A stretch of DNA of 64,000 nucleotides from contig JBITNC010000002.1 in assembly GCA_050084985.1 (NCBI GenBank), positions 930,001-994,000 of the forward strand, read 5' to 3'. Numbering within the stretch: position 1 is the stretch's first letter; the number at the start of each line of letters is the position of its first letter. This document shows positions 12,706 to 22,479 of this stretch, piece by piece. A program made the translations under genes and the position numbers. Source of the stretch: Nageia nagi. Its lineage: Eukaryota > Pinophyta. Below the pieces are notes generated by a model. That model was not told where the DNA came from, did no database searches, and was given only the letters and a program-made list of their open reading frames with translations.

Positions 12706-15130
12706 ATGCCTCCATGTAGACATTCCACTGGATGTTCTCGACCTATTCGGGAAGAGGTAGGGTTTTGAAATCACTTTCTTTTCTATTTTTTTTATAACTT
12801 GTAATTTAACAGTTTAATTTCAAAATTGAAACCATGTATGACATTTAAAAATCATTTTGATTATTTTTGTCAGATGAATTTTGCAAATCCTACTTTTATT
12901 TATGTTTTTTGTGGAATTTTTCATAATCCGACCTCGATCACCGACCTAGGTCGAACAAGTGACAGATTCATCGATGTTTGGAATGCGAATGACGATGATT
13001 GAGTCTTACCTATTATAAACATTGGTGTTTTATTATGAAACACCATTTTCTCTCTCTCTTTTTTTTTTAAGCTGAACCTTTTTAATATTATACAGGTTCA
13101 TGACGTCTTTGAGCCTCAAGGTAGATATCCCTTGATTCTACAGGAGGGTAGAGATCTTCTAGGTCTAGCCGATCATACCTTTTTCAGATCCATTAGTTTT
13201 GGAGTGGGTCCACACATGGGTCGCATTCATTGGGAGTATCCTTTATTGGCTACATTGCTAGATAGATGGGATGTAGTGACGTGCACTTTTCATCTTCTGA
13301 TAGGGGAGATGACCGTCACAGTGCAGGATATACATAGATTATATAGACTCCCCATTCATGTATAGAGGATTTTCCCTGTGGTGGATAGGATAGGAGCTTT
13401 ACTCATTATTTCTTATTTGTATGGGGTTGCTCAGGTTAATACCATTGTTTCAGAGATTATTTTAGGTGGTATCTGATATTACCAGTACTGGATGGAAGAT
13501 CAGCAGGGGATGATCTATTTTTCCTACTTGATGGGTTTGGTACAGTGTTATGCTCTCCCCAATACTGGCAGTGGGAGATTTCTATGGTTGTTATTGCCCA
13601 TTATTGTGGATATGATGTAGCAAGGTACTATATATGTTTGGGCACCCACATTGTTAGCTCAGATTTACAAGGAGCTATTCTTTTATTCATAAGGGCATAG
13701 GGCCTCTTTATCAGTTACTATCACCTTGCAGGTGTGGGCCTATGAGCATATAACTATGGCACATCCTCCAGGGTTATCGATGCCAGGATTTGGTAGTCAC
13801 TTGGATTATGAGGTAGGCATAGTCCAATGGCATGATGATTTTTATATTCACCCATTGGATGGAGTTCATTGATATGTGAGCTATTATCACCACATGCTTA
13901 GTCACTTGATTCCAGATCAAGTGAGATTCAGACCTTACCGCTTGTATCCCATCTAGAGAGAGCTCACAGCTAAGCTTATTGGTATTTGGCAACCACATGT
14001 TTTAAGTGGTCGTTGAGCTAATTTTTTAGAGTACTTTCATTTTAAGCAGGTGCACCATAAATTCAGTTTAGTTTAGGATGTACCTACCCCATCAGTGCCA
14101 TATCAGCGTGAGGGCACTATTTCAGTAGAGGGTGTACAACCATTGGTTTATGCAGAGCTAGATCCTACTTAGGAGGAGGGATCATTAGAGGATGATATCA
14201 GGGAGGATGATGTAGGGGTATCTGAGGCCTTTAGGACCTGGTGGGAGGAGGGAGATGATGGCCCAGAGGGTGGATTAGAGGGTCAATGCGTTCATCGATG
14301 CATCGATGTTGATGAGGAGTTGGGTGTAGCAACAGGAGGGAGAGAGGTAGGCAAGGACCCTACAGGAGCAGAGGTTGCTAGAGAGGAGGCTACTGGCAAG
14401 GAGGTTATGATAGATGCTCCTGAGGAGTTAGCTCCTAAGGAGGAGGCTACAAGTGTAGGTGAGGAGGGAGCTACCCCAGAGGTTACGCATGGAGTCGAGG
14501 AGGCTCCTGCTACATAGGTTCGTAGCATCGATACTTGTTAGGGGACATTTATGAGCTGAGACATCAGTTGGCATAGGCCCACTCACATATGTATAGGTAT
14601 AGGGCTGAGCAAGATAGATATAGATAGGAGAGAGATGAGGCTCATTCCTCTTTACAGGGAGCTCAGGCTCATCAGTTGGGAGCAACCTCTACTTTCAAAG
14701 GTGGTCCTTCAGTTCTCCATCATGGCATTTATTAGCAGTGAGATTTTTACAGTGGTATAGTACAGTCATGGCTAATAGGTGTTCTAACTTTTTCTCTAGG
14801 GGCTCAGTATCCTATACCTCCAGATACTTATATTCTTATAGATATTTTAGCATATCAGATAGGTAGTAGTGCACAGGGCACATTTGGATCCCCAGGCAGG
14901 ACTTAGAGGTCATGAGGTCTTTCTAGCAGGGTGGTACACCCTGGGCATCTCCTTTAGGGGTTGTTGGTTTATCCAAGTTGCAAAGATCTCAACATCTAGG
15001 CAGTCCTACAGGCTCCGTAGGCACTACTCCTCCAGGTCAGGGTATCAGAGAGACTAGTAGACGGTAGAGATGATTGAGTAGTCCTAGCGGACCAGGCAAT
15101 GGTTGGGGTAGTCCTTGAGGATACCCTTTT
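12706..15130 (+). pseudogene. antisense plant mobile domain (PMD) gene inside the retrotransposon, with intron
   Basis: The gene is opposite to the host element. A likely first exon starts at ATG 12,706 and ends at 12,756 before GTAGGG; a likely acceptor is TTATACAG at 13,088-13,095, and the frame is kept across the 339-bp intron. Exon 2 encodes a plant mobile domain (related to the aminotransferase-like PMD of MAIN/MAIL proteins): RDLLGLADHTFF, then LDRWDVVTCTFHLLIGEM and VTVQDIHRLYRLP (13,132-13,365). The same frame continues through many TAG/TGA stops to an acidic, low-complexity Glu/Ala/Gly tail (14,200-14,515) and on to about 15,100. PMD genes are known both as host genes and as TE cargo. 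Most stops are one C-to-T change from Gln, Arg or Trp codons. The exon boundaries are inferred from sequence only. Confidence 0.75.
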
Positions 15131-15651
15131 TCATGATGTTATTTTTATATGCTTATGAGGTTATTGGACCCTTGTATTTTATTTTATGATGTTATGATGA
15201 CCTTTTGATGGACTATGATGATGTATATATAGATAGATAGATCTTTGATATTTATGATATTTGTATGATTCAGATGCATGAGCTTTCATTCTATATATAG
15301 ATTTATGATAAAATAGGTATGATGTGTTGTTATGTAGATCATGATTGTCTTTTAATTACTTGATGATGAATAGATGTTAATGATATATGTAATTTTTGAA
15401 ATGTATGATGCATAGATATAATTGTGGAATGTATGATGATGAAATATAATCATATATCAACAAATTGGTATTGATGATGTTATTAATATCAAAATTAAGT
15501 TAATAATAAGTACGATTATAGTTGCTATAATCAATAAATCCAATTGATAATTTTAATAAGTTAAGTTATTTAAGGACATGTTTTTATTATATTTTTGCGG
15601 AATCAGATGCATCATCTTCCATACTTGGCAATTTTACAATAAACTTCTTAA

Positions 15652-15916
15652 CATGACAAACTAGTGACTTATGGATGTATATGAACATTAACTTTATCTT
15701 GGTTAGGGGAACAATAAATAATCATTCTTATCCTTTCCAAAGAAAAGCAATTTTAATAATGTTCAAAGGTAATAGGTAATAGTAAAAATGGCTTGTCATG
15801 ACACACTAGTGACTTATGGATGTATATGAACATTAACTTTATCTTGGTTAGGGGAACAATAAGTAATCATTCCTATCCTTTCCAAAGAAAAGCAATTTTA
15901 ATAATGTTCAAAGGTA
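15652..15916. repeat. tandem duplication, 145-bp period
   Basis: The segment beginning CATGACAAACTAGTGAC at 15,652 recurs at 15,797 (CATGACACACTAGTGAC) with near identity for about 120 bp. Confidence 0.9.
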
Positions 15917-16837
15917 ATATATATTCTCAAAAGGAATGGGTTTAACAAAATGACACACATGATTCTAAACACAATCACATTACAAACTATGACAAAAGAT
16001 TAGGTGATTTTGGATTAATAACCAAGTTATGATGACATCTACCTCATCTTTCTTTATCTCAAGATTTAACAACCTAAGATGATATCAAACAATGTTGTTA
16101 TATGTTGATAAAAAATCTGTAAACTCCAGTGTGTGTAGTGAGATTCATTTCCCTTCTTAGATCATTTGAGATGAAATATCCTAGAGATATTAATAAGCTA
16201 GTCTATCCATATGAAACGTATAGAGGTCCATAGGAAAGAAGGTTGCTAACCAAAATGAACATATCGCCACTCGTAAGGTATGCCTCATTGCTAGATAGGT
16301 GTCCATAGCCCCGATGAGGATTAACCCCTCGATCCCGCTACAACCTTGCTCTACTACCAGTCAGGCATCCATAGCCCCAGTAGAGGACATTGTAATCACC
16401 CAAGAATCATTGATATAATGTAGCAATTTTTATTTTATTTTTTGTCATCTCTTTTCACCCTTTTTTTTTATCAAATGATTCTTGGGTTCGAGATGAAGCA
16501 AATAATAGGATAGATGCATAACTTTCACTCTTAATATCTCTTAGAATAATTTCATTCAAATGCTCTTAGAATTTTTTAATGTTGTAAGTGCTTGCAGTTT
16601 ATGGATTTTCTTTCAAACATAAACTTTATGTTTTTCTATCATCTATGGTATATCATTTCTTTATAAAGGAAAAGACAAAGTGAATGTAGTGATAACAAGG
16701 AGATTATTCTAAAATGACCTTTTCACACATTACACATTTATTGGATAATCACTTTTACAATGACATGCAACATATATTCACATCATACGAGGGCAAGGCA
16801 CCCAATTGCCAAGTAACCTCTAGATGTTTCCATCTAG

Positions 16838-16990
16838 GTAGATTTTATAATTTTATAATTTTTATATGTTTTATAGTTTTCAATTTTTTAGGGTTTTATA
16901 ATTTTTTAATTTTTTAGGGTTTTATAATTTTTTAATTTTTTAGGGTTTTATAATTTTATAATTTTTTAGGGTTTTATAATTTTTTCTAGG
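16838..16990. repeat. AT-rich minisatellite
   Basis: About five units of the form GGGTTTTATAATTTTTTAA, with a period of roughly 26-30 bp, inside the Tat element interior. Confidence 0.85.
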
Positions 16991-17164
16991 GAATCTATTC
17001 ATGACACATTCAAATCGAGTTTGTACTGCATCAGGATTGAATGAACAATGTGTTGAACTAAACAAAAAACTAAAATCTAATACCACTTGATTATGATAGA
17101 TTTTTGGAATATAATAATCTAAGTGTTCGATTGTTACAGTTTGAGTGATAGAGATGATCTATTC

Positions 17165-18202
17165 TCAATGTTTTAAAGTCAGGTTGTGAGTACAATCAAC
17201 TATTATTTTGGGCTTTTCTATAGGCCACAGAAGATAGAAATATATCATTAAATCATATTCTGAGTTAGGAGAACACCATAACTCAAATGTGTTGATACAA
17301 ACAATAACTTGATATCCATTTACTTTGACATCCCAACCATAAGATTCACGTGCATCATAGAATGTCAAGGCCATTTTTTGTTGTATTTCAAGAGGCATGG
17401 AAAAGATATTTGAATACAAAGGAGTAGGAACATTACGAATAACTTTCATAAAGATATCTTTGTCATACCTACTTTTGAAACCTGGAAGATAACTTCTATT
17501 ATTCCACACTTTATGTTCTTTTGACAGTTTTTTGATAATCTCATTTCTAACCCTTATTTGATTCATTGTTGTAAGTTTGGCAATACGACAAGCTTGCTTT
17601 TGCTCCAACTTTCATTTCCAAATTGTATGTCGCATTTCCATGCGAGAAAATCTATGAATTTGCCTATAGTATTGTTGTGATGTTCTAGGAGGAAAAGCCA
17701 CAAAAGTATTTGAAAAATCATAAATCACCCTTTTATGAGGTAAATAATGTAAAATTTCATCCATCCATTCTAGGCTTTTGGTTAATTGTTTAACGTATTT
17801 TAGCCTAGCTAAAAGGAGTGAATACTTAGTTAATTGGCAATTTATAATGATTCTTGGTATTCCATAAGGCCATTGTAGGCAAAAAACCATTATTTCTTAT
17901 GATATTCTTTCCATATGGGTGAAATAGATTTGCGGATCTAAAATAATGCTTACTTCGTATCCATAAAAGGTGACCTCCCAATCATTATTTCTACCACAAA
18001 ACATATGATATGTTCTTTCATATTGTTCATCAATAGTCAATTGTAAATAATTTAAGAGATTAAGATCAAATCCATGTTTTAAATATGTCAATGCCAAATC
18101 ACCTGGATATCTTGGTGGTGGAAATCGTACTTGTGGTGGCATTATGCTACCATCAGTAGATTCCTTTTCCAGATTCATCCTTTCTATTTTAATCATTAAC
18201 AC
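17165..18202 (-). pseudogene. accessory sense ORF downstream of integrase, unknown function
   Basis: A single minus-strand frame of about 346 codons, now cut by two stop codons (near 17,898 and 17,610) into three open stretches that stay in the same frame. It is not integrase, protease or gag, and I do not recognise the family. Visible features are an N-terminal Pro-rich segment (MPPQVRFPPPRYPGD), and two similar blocks about 225 residues apart (DWEVTFYGYEVSII and GWDVKVNGYQVIVC), suggesting an internal duplication. No clear membrane anchor or signal peptide is seen, so an env role is not supported. Extra ORFs between pol and the 3' LTR are known in plant Ty3/gypsy elements. It sits 3' of integrase in the same orientation. 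Confidence 0.65.
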
Positions 18203-18261
18203 TTGAAAAATATTAATACTTTTATTTATTTATTAATTCAATAATAAAATAAAATGAAAGA

Positions 18262-18268
18262 AAACTAA

Positions 18269-18313
<45 letters not shown>
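18262..18313. repeat. (TA)n microsatellite
   Basis: A short alternating TA tract between the integrase end and the accessory ORF of the Tat element. Confidence 0.95.
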
Positions 18314-18316
<3 letters not shown>

Positions 18317-18329
18317 ATGTATGGAAGGG

Positions 18330-19500
18330 TCAAAGATGCATGATATTTATAGGTTCATGCTCTTCATTTCCTTCTAAGTCTGATAGATGATAAGTTCCTT
18401 TACTGAATTTTTTCTTAATGATATATGGTTTTAACCAATTCGAAGCAAACTTATCTCTAAGCTATCATTCTATTCATGAAGTTTGTTGATTTTCTTTTAG
18501 AACCAAATCACCTATTTTGAACTCATGAATTAGGGCCCTTTTATCAAAAGCTCATTTTATCCTCTTCTGATAAACATGCATATGCTCGAAAGCATTAATA
18601 CATTTTTCATCTAAAAGTAACAATTGATCTAAGCGAGTCTATCTTGCCTTTTCATCGAAATTTTTCTCACTTAGATTTACTCTAAGGGATGGTATCTCAA
18701 GTTCTATGGGTAGGATGGCTTCTGTTTCGTATACTAAAGAGAATGGTGTTACCCCAATAGGGGTGTGTACATTGGTACAATAAGTCCATAAGGCCTTTGA
18801 TATTTGCATATGCCAATCTCTATGAGAATCATTTACTATTTTTGCTAAGATGTTCTGAATAGTTTTATTAGTAGCCTCTGCCTGTCCATTGCCTTGTGGA
18901 TAATATGGAGTGGAAAAACCTTGTTTAATTTTATATTTGTCACATATTTGTTTTACATCCTTATTTTTAAAATTCTTTCCATTATCCATAATTAATTGGT
19001 TCGGTATACCAAATCTACATATAATATAACTTTCTATAAATTCCGCAATTCGTGAACCAGTGGTGGAAGTCATAGGAATAGCCTCTACCCATTTAGTAAA
19101 ATATTAAATTGCTGTGATGATGAACTTGTGTCCACCAGAAGACATAGGTGTAATTTATCCTATTAAGTCTAATGCCCATTTAGAGAATGGCCAAAGTGAT
19201 TGTGTAGGATGTAGTTCTTGAGATGGTTGTGAAAATAAATGAGCATATTATTGACATTTAAAACATTTTTTAACATATTCACAACAATCCTTTTCCATAG
19301 TTGGCCAATAATACCCCATTTGAATTAATCATTTTACAATCACAACACTGTTAAAGTGTCCTCTACATGTTCCATCATGGGTGTAAGATATAGCCTTTTT
19401 AATATCATTACATTCAAGACATCTGAGTAAAATACCGTTGAAATTTTGTCGATGCAAGATATCTCCTATCAAACAATTTTGGTTGCTTTGATTTTAAATG
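18330..19500 (-). pseudogene. Ty3/gypsy integrase (Tat element)
   Basis: The minus-strand reading contains an HHCC zinc-binding N-terminus (HDGTCRGHF, then CCEYVKKCFKC near 19,270-19,385) and a DDE catalytic core: WALDLIG, then MDNGKNFKN, then GNGQAEATNK. The best open part is 19,073-18,639. A C-terminal segment with a KIGDLVL-like block continues to about 18,330. Integrase inserts the element cDNA into chromosomes. All three catalytic acidic residues are still visible, but stops interrupt the flanking parts. Confidence 0.9.
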
Positions 19501-19624
19501 CTCATCATGATGATTTATTAAGGTTTGCAGGAAGAGTTCCAAATTTTAAAAAATCTATCAATTCCTTATACCAATTATCTTTATCAATTACATCGATATT
19601 TAATACATTTTTTTCTTCATCTTC

Positions 19625-20173
19625 CTATTGTAATGATGATTGAAACAATTGAATTATTTCAACTTGAATTGAATATTTTTTAAGATCTTCTGGGATAAGA
19701 GATCCAATAGAAGCCATAGCATCTGCAAATCTATTAGATGATCTTGGTGCCGCTTCTATACTAAATTGGTCAAAAGATTTTAATATTTGTTCAACTAATG
19801 CTTTATACTTTTGAAGTAAAGGTTCTTTACATTGATAGATTCCTTTCACTTGATTGACGATGAGTAAAGAATCTCCAATAATCTTAATTATTTTAAGTTT
19901 TAATTTAACTGCAGTTTTTAATGCTAATATCAAAGCTTCGTATTCTACATTATTATTAGTACAAGGAAATTTTAATTTAAATGAATATGGTATAGGGATC
20001 CCTTGTAGGGTTATAAATACAACACCTAATCCACCACCTTGTTCACATCGAGAACCATCAAAGTGTATTGTCATATCCCAATCGTCTTCAGGTTCTACAG
20101 GTATTTCAATTTCATCTAATTGAAACACCCCATCATCGGGTAATCCAATGACAAGGGGTTTATTATCTTGCAA
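19625..20173 (-). CDS. archaeal-type second RNase H domain (Tat pol segment)
   Basis: A 182-residue open stretch of pol. After an acidic linker it reads MTIHFDGSRCEQGGGLGVVF, then FPCTNNNVEYEALILAL, then IIGDSLLIVNQ and SSNRFADAMASIGS. These are the Asp, Glu, Asp, Asp metal-binding blocks of the archaeal-like RNase H that marks the Tat/Ogre/Retand group of Ty3/gypsy elements. It lies between the classical RNase H (20,225-20,480) and integrase. In an active element it would be part of a pol polyprotein that removes RNA from the RNA:DNA hybrid. It is a domain in an element without reverse transcriptase, so it is unlikely to act on its own. Confidence 0.88.
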   Translation of the reverse strand: MQDNKPLVIGLPDDGVFQLDEIEIPVEPEDDWDMTIHFDGSRCEQGGGLGVVFITLQGIPIPYSFKLKFPCTNNNVEYEALILALKTAVKLKLKIIKIIGDSLLIVNQVKGIYQCKEPLLQKYKALVEQILKSFDQFSIEAAPRSSNRFADAMASIGSLIPEDLKKYSIQVEIIQLFQSSLQ

Positions 20174-20224
20174 TGGAGCATCAATGAGATAATCAGTAAT
20201 TACTTGTCCTTTTATTGACTTTTA

Positions 20225-21103
20225 TCTAATAAAATGTAAATCAAATTCAGTTAAGTGCATTATCCACTTTGCAGTTCTTGAATTTTGATATGTTTTATTC
20301 ATCATATATTTCAACGGATCCATTTTAGAGATGACATATGTTGTATGATTAAGCATATAATGTCAAAGCTTTTTAGTAGCAAAAACGATAGCAAGACATA
20401 ATTTTTCCAAATATATGTACTTAATCTTGTAGCTCACTAGGGTTCTACTCAGATAATATATAGCTTGCTCTTTATTGTGTTCATTCTTTGTGAGGTTCTC
20501 CCCTAATTGAATAATTTTAGGATTTTGAGGATCATTACTAATATTTATTTCTAAGACTTTTTCAGTAAGCATATGTGACCCTTCTTCTAATTGATTTGGT
20601 ACTGGTATCCATCCATTATCGTTAACACTATATTCTTCATCATATTCTTGAGTTTGTTCATTTGTGCATACTTGATTTTCATAGGAACCAAGTATGTGAT
20701 CTACATTTTTGAACTCATGTACCGAAAAATTAGATGATATAAGAGAAAAATCAGCAATTATTTCATCTATAGAAGTATTAGCTATAGCTTTGATTAAATT
20801 TTGATTTTCATTAACTTCATCTATTTGTTCATTATTTTGATCTTCAATATCATTCTCTTTTATTGTGACCATATTTACCGATGGCATATCTGAATATGGA
20901 ATGATTGATGATTTAGTATTTTTATTTATTTTTTCTTGTATATCACTTGGTAAGCACGAATGATTCCAAGGTGGCTCCATATTATTAATAAAGAGCGTTT
21001 TAATTCCTTCTAAGATGTCCATTTCACTTAATTGTTCTTCTCTTATATCAACAATTTCTTGTACTATGGATTCTTTCTCTAAAATTTCTTCATTATAATC
21101 CAA
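20225..21103 (-). pseudogene. pol segment with in-frame reverse transcriptase deletion, then RNase H
   Basis: A 246-residue open frame. Its first part is an acidic linker typical of Tat elements between protease and RT (ending in EINISNDPQNPKIIQLGEN). At about 20,480 it passes directly into the classical RNase H (QAIYYLSRTLVSYKIKYIYL, then EKLCLAIVFATKKL). The RT finger and palm region, including the YxDD motif, that should lie between is missing, and the frame stays open across the join. RNase H continues to about 20,225 after a stop. The element therefore could not reverse-transcribe itself without help from another element. Confidence 0.8.
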
Positions 21104-21238
21104 ATTATCTTCTCCTAAATTTTCTAATTTAGCAAGATTTTTATATTCATTTTGATAACCTAATCCACTTTTATCAGTGGGATATTGATATTGTAATTCA
21201 ATTATCTCTCATGGACCTTGTTCATATCGACCCAATCC

Positions 21239-21685
21239 TCATCCTTGCCAATTACACTTGTTAAAATAGTTTAAGACAAATGTTCTTGAACATGGTGATA
21301 AATATTTCATATCATTATTGAAATTTCCTTCATATGTTTGATTGGGTATTGTTGACACAGGATCTACTATCCCCGCATAGATGAACATTGTCTGATTAGG
21401 TACTTCTCCTAAAGGCACTATTTGTCCAATTACACTAGGTGATTCAGATACTTTACCCACTTCTTGCGATGAAGGTATATTAAATACCACATCATCTATG
21501 TCATATTCTCCCATCCCTAAATCCCTTAATTTAACTTTTACTAGATATACATGGGAAGAGTTATTATTAGATGTGGTGTTTACTTGTTTTGATGAAGAAG
21601 CTCCATATTTTTTGTCTAAAGCTTTAGCAACTTTTTCCCAAGTATCTTTATCTTGTATAACTATATCACCTTTTCCTTTTATGAC
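21239..21685 (-). CDS. linker between protease and reverse transcriptase region (Tat element)
   Basis: A 91-residue open stretch with its upstream part continuing in the same region (VKVKLRDLGMGEYDIDDVVF). It is acidic and Ser/Pro/Val-rich with no catalytic motif. Its position between protease and the remaining pol suggests the variable linker of Tat-lineage polyproteins. No independent function was recognised. Confidence 0.5.
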   Translation of the reverse strand, partial: VIKGKGDIVIQDKDTWEKVAKALDKKYGASSSKQVNTTSNNNSSHVYLVKVKLRDLGMGEYDIDDVVFNIPSSQEVGKVSESPSVIGQIVPLGEVPNQTMFIYAGIVDPVSTIPNQTYEGNFNNDMKYLSPCSRTFVLNYFNKCNWQG

Positions 21686-22240
21686 TTAAGATTGATTCAT
21701 ACTTTCATTCATTAATATGGTTGATAAATTAGGAGATGGTAAGGTCACTTTATTCAGATCAAAAATCAAATTACAATGAGAGTAAGGATCTGGATCTTTA
21801 AAACACCAATGAACTTTATCTTTATAAATGTATTTTAAACATCCATGATAGGTTGATGGAACACATTGCATTTCTCTAATCCATGGATGTCCTAAAAGAA
21901 CATTGTATTGTATAATATTTCCTTCAATTATATGTAATAAAGTTTGAATGATTTTAGCCCCTACTGTAATCGGTAGCACGATTGATCCCAAAGTTGAACA
22001 CACTGCATCATTAAATGCCCTAATCTATAAACAAGGAGCTAGGATAAGCAAATCTGATAAATTCAAATTTTTGTATGTAGCATCTAAAATTATATTTATA
22101 GCTGATCCTTCATCTATCAGAATTCTTTTAAATAATTTCCCATCTACTTTACCTATTATATGTAAAAGTGGATCAAGTCTACTTGGTCCATCGTTATTTA
22201 ATTATTCTTGCTCGTAGAAGGTGATGCTAGGTTGTTGAGA
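21686..22240 (-). pseudogene. retroviral-type aspartic protease (Tat element)
   Basis: The minus-strand reading gives the protease active-site neighbourhood (RILIDEGSAINIIL, near 22,130-22,090), followed by LGSIVLPITVG, then YNVLLGHPWIREMQCVPST (21,900-21,840), the conserved gypsy protease end with its Leu-Gly-x-Pro-Trp block. It would cleave the Gag-Pol polyprotein. A stop near 22,025 separates the active-site segment from the 21,686-22,003 open part. The Asp-Glu-Gly form replaces the commoner Asp-Thr/Ser-Gly. Confidence 0.8.
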
Positions 22241-22479
22241 TATCCTCAAACTTTCCACTATTGAAATAAAATTATCAGGGTTACTAATATCCACTTGAAT
22301 TTCTTATAGAATTTGATTCATAGCCTCCCTATAACTCTCAGACTATTGTAATAATTCCAATAAAGTCATCTTAACTAGAGACATTTTTAATTATCATTGA
22401 AGAGCACCTTTTATCGAAACTCTGGGTTGTTGAGGAGGAGGTATTGGTTGTATATTAATTAGGTTTGATATCGATTGAT

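Larger units (their letters stand above)
15140..17160. other. non-coding interior of the Tat element
   Basis: No gene was recognised between the antisense PMD gene and the sense accessory ORF. It is AT-rich and includes a 145-bp tandem duplication, a duplicated motif with GTCCATAGCCCC near 16,300-16,385, and an AT-rich minisatellite at 16,838-16,990. Confidence 0.6.

Noticed and set aside
14636-14680. Minus-strand CTGATGAGCC as another hammerhead
   Set aside because: No GAAA box or complementary stem I arms in range.
14292-14685. Minus-strand Ser/Ala/Pro-rich open frames
   Set aside because: They are the antisense shadow of the acidic tail of the PMD gene on the plus strand.
16230-16390. 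tRNA gene in a GC-richer patch
   Set aside because: The patch is a diverged duplication (GTCCATAGCCCC twice); no cloverleaf arms, A box or B box could be matched.
17165-18202. Envelope-like gene
   Set aside because: No signal peptide, transmembrane anchor or glycoprotein-like features are visible; position alone is not enough.
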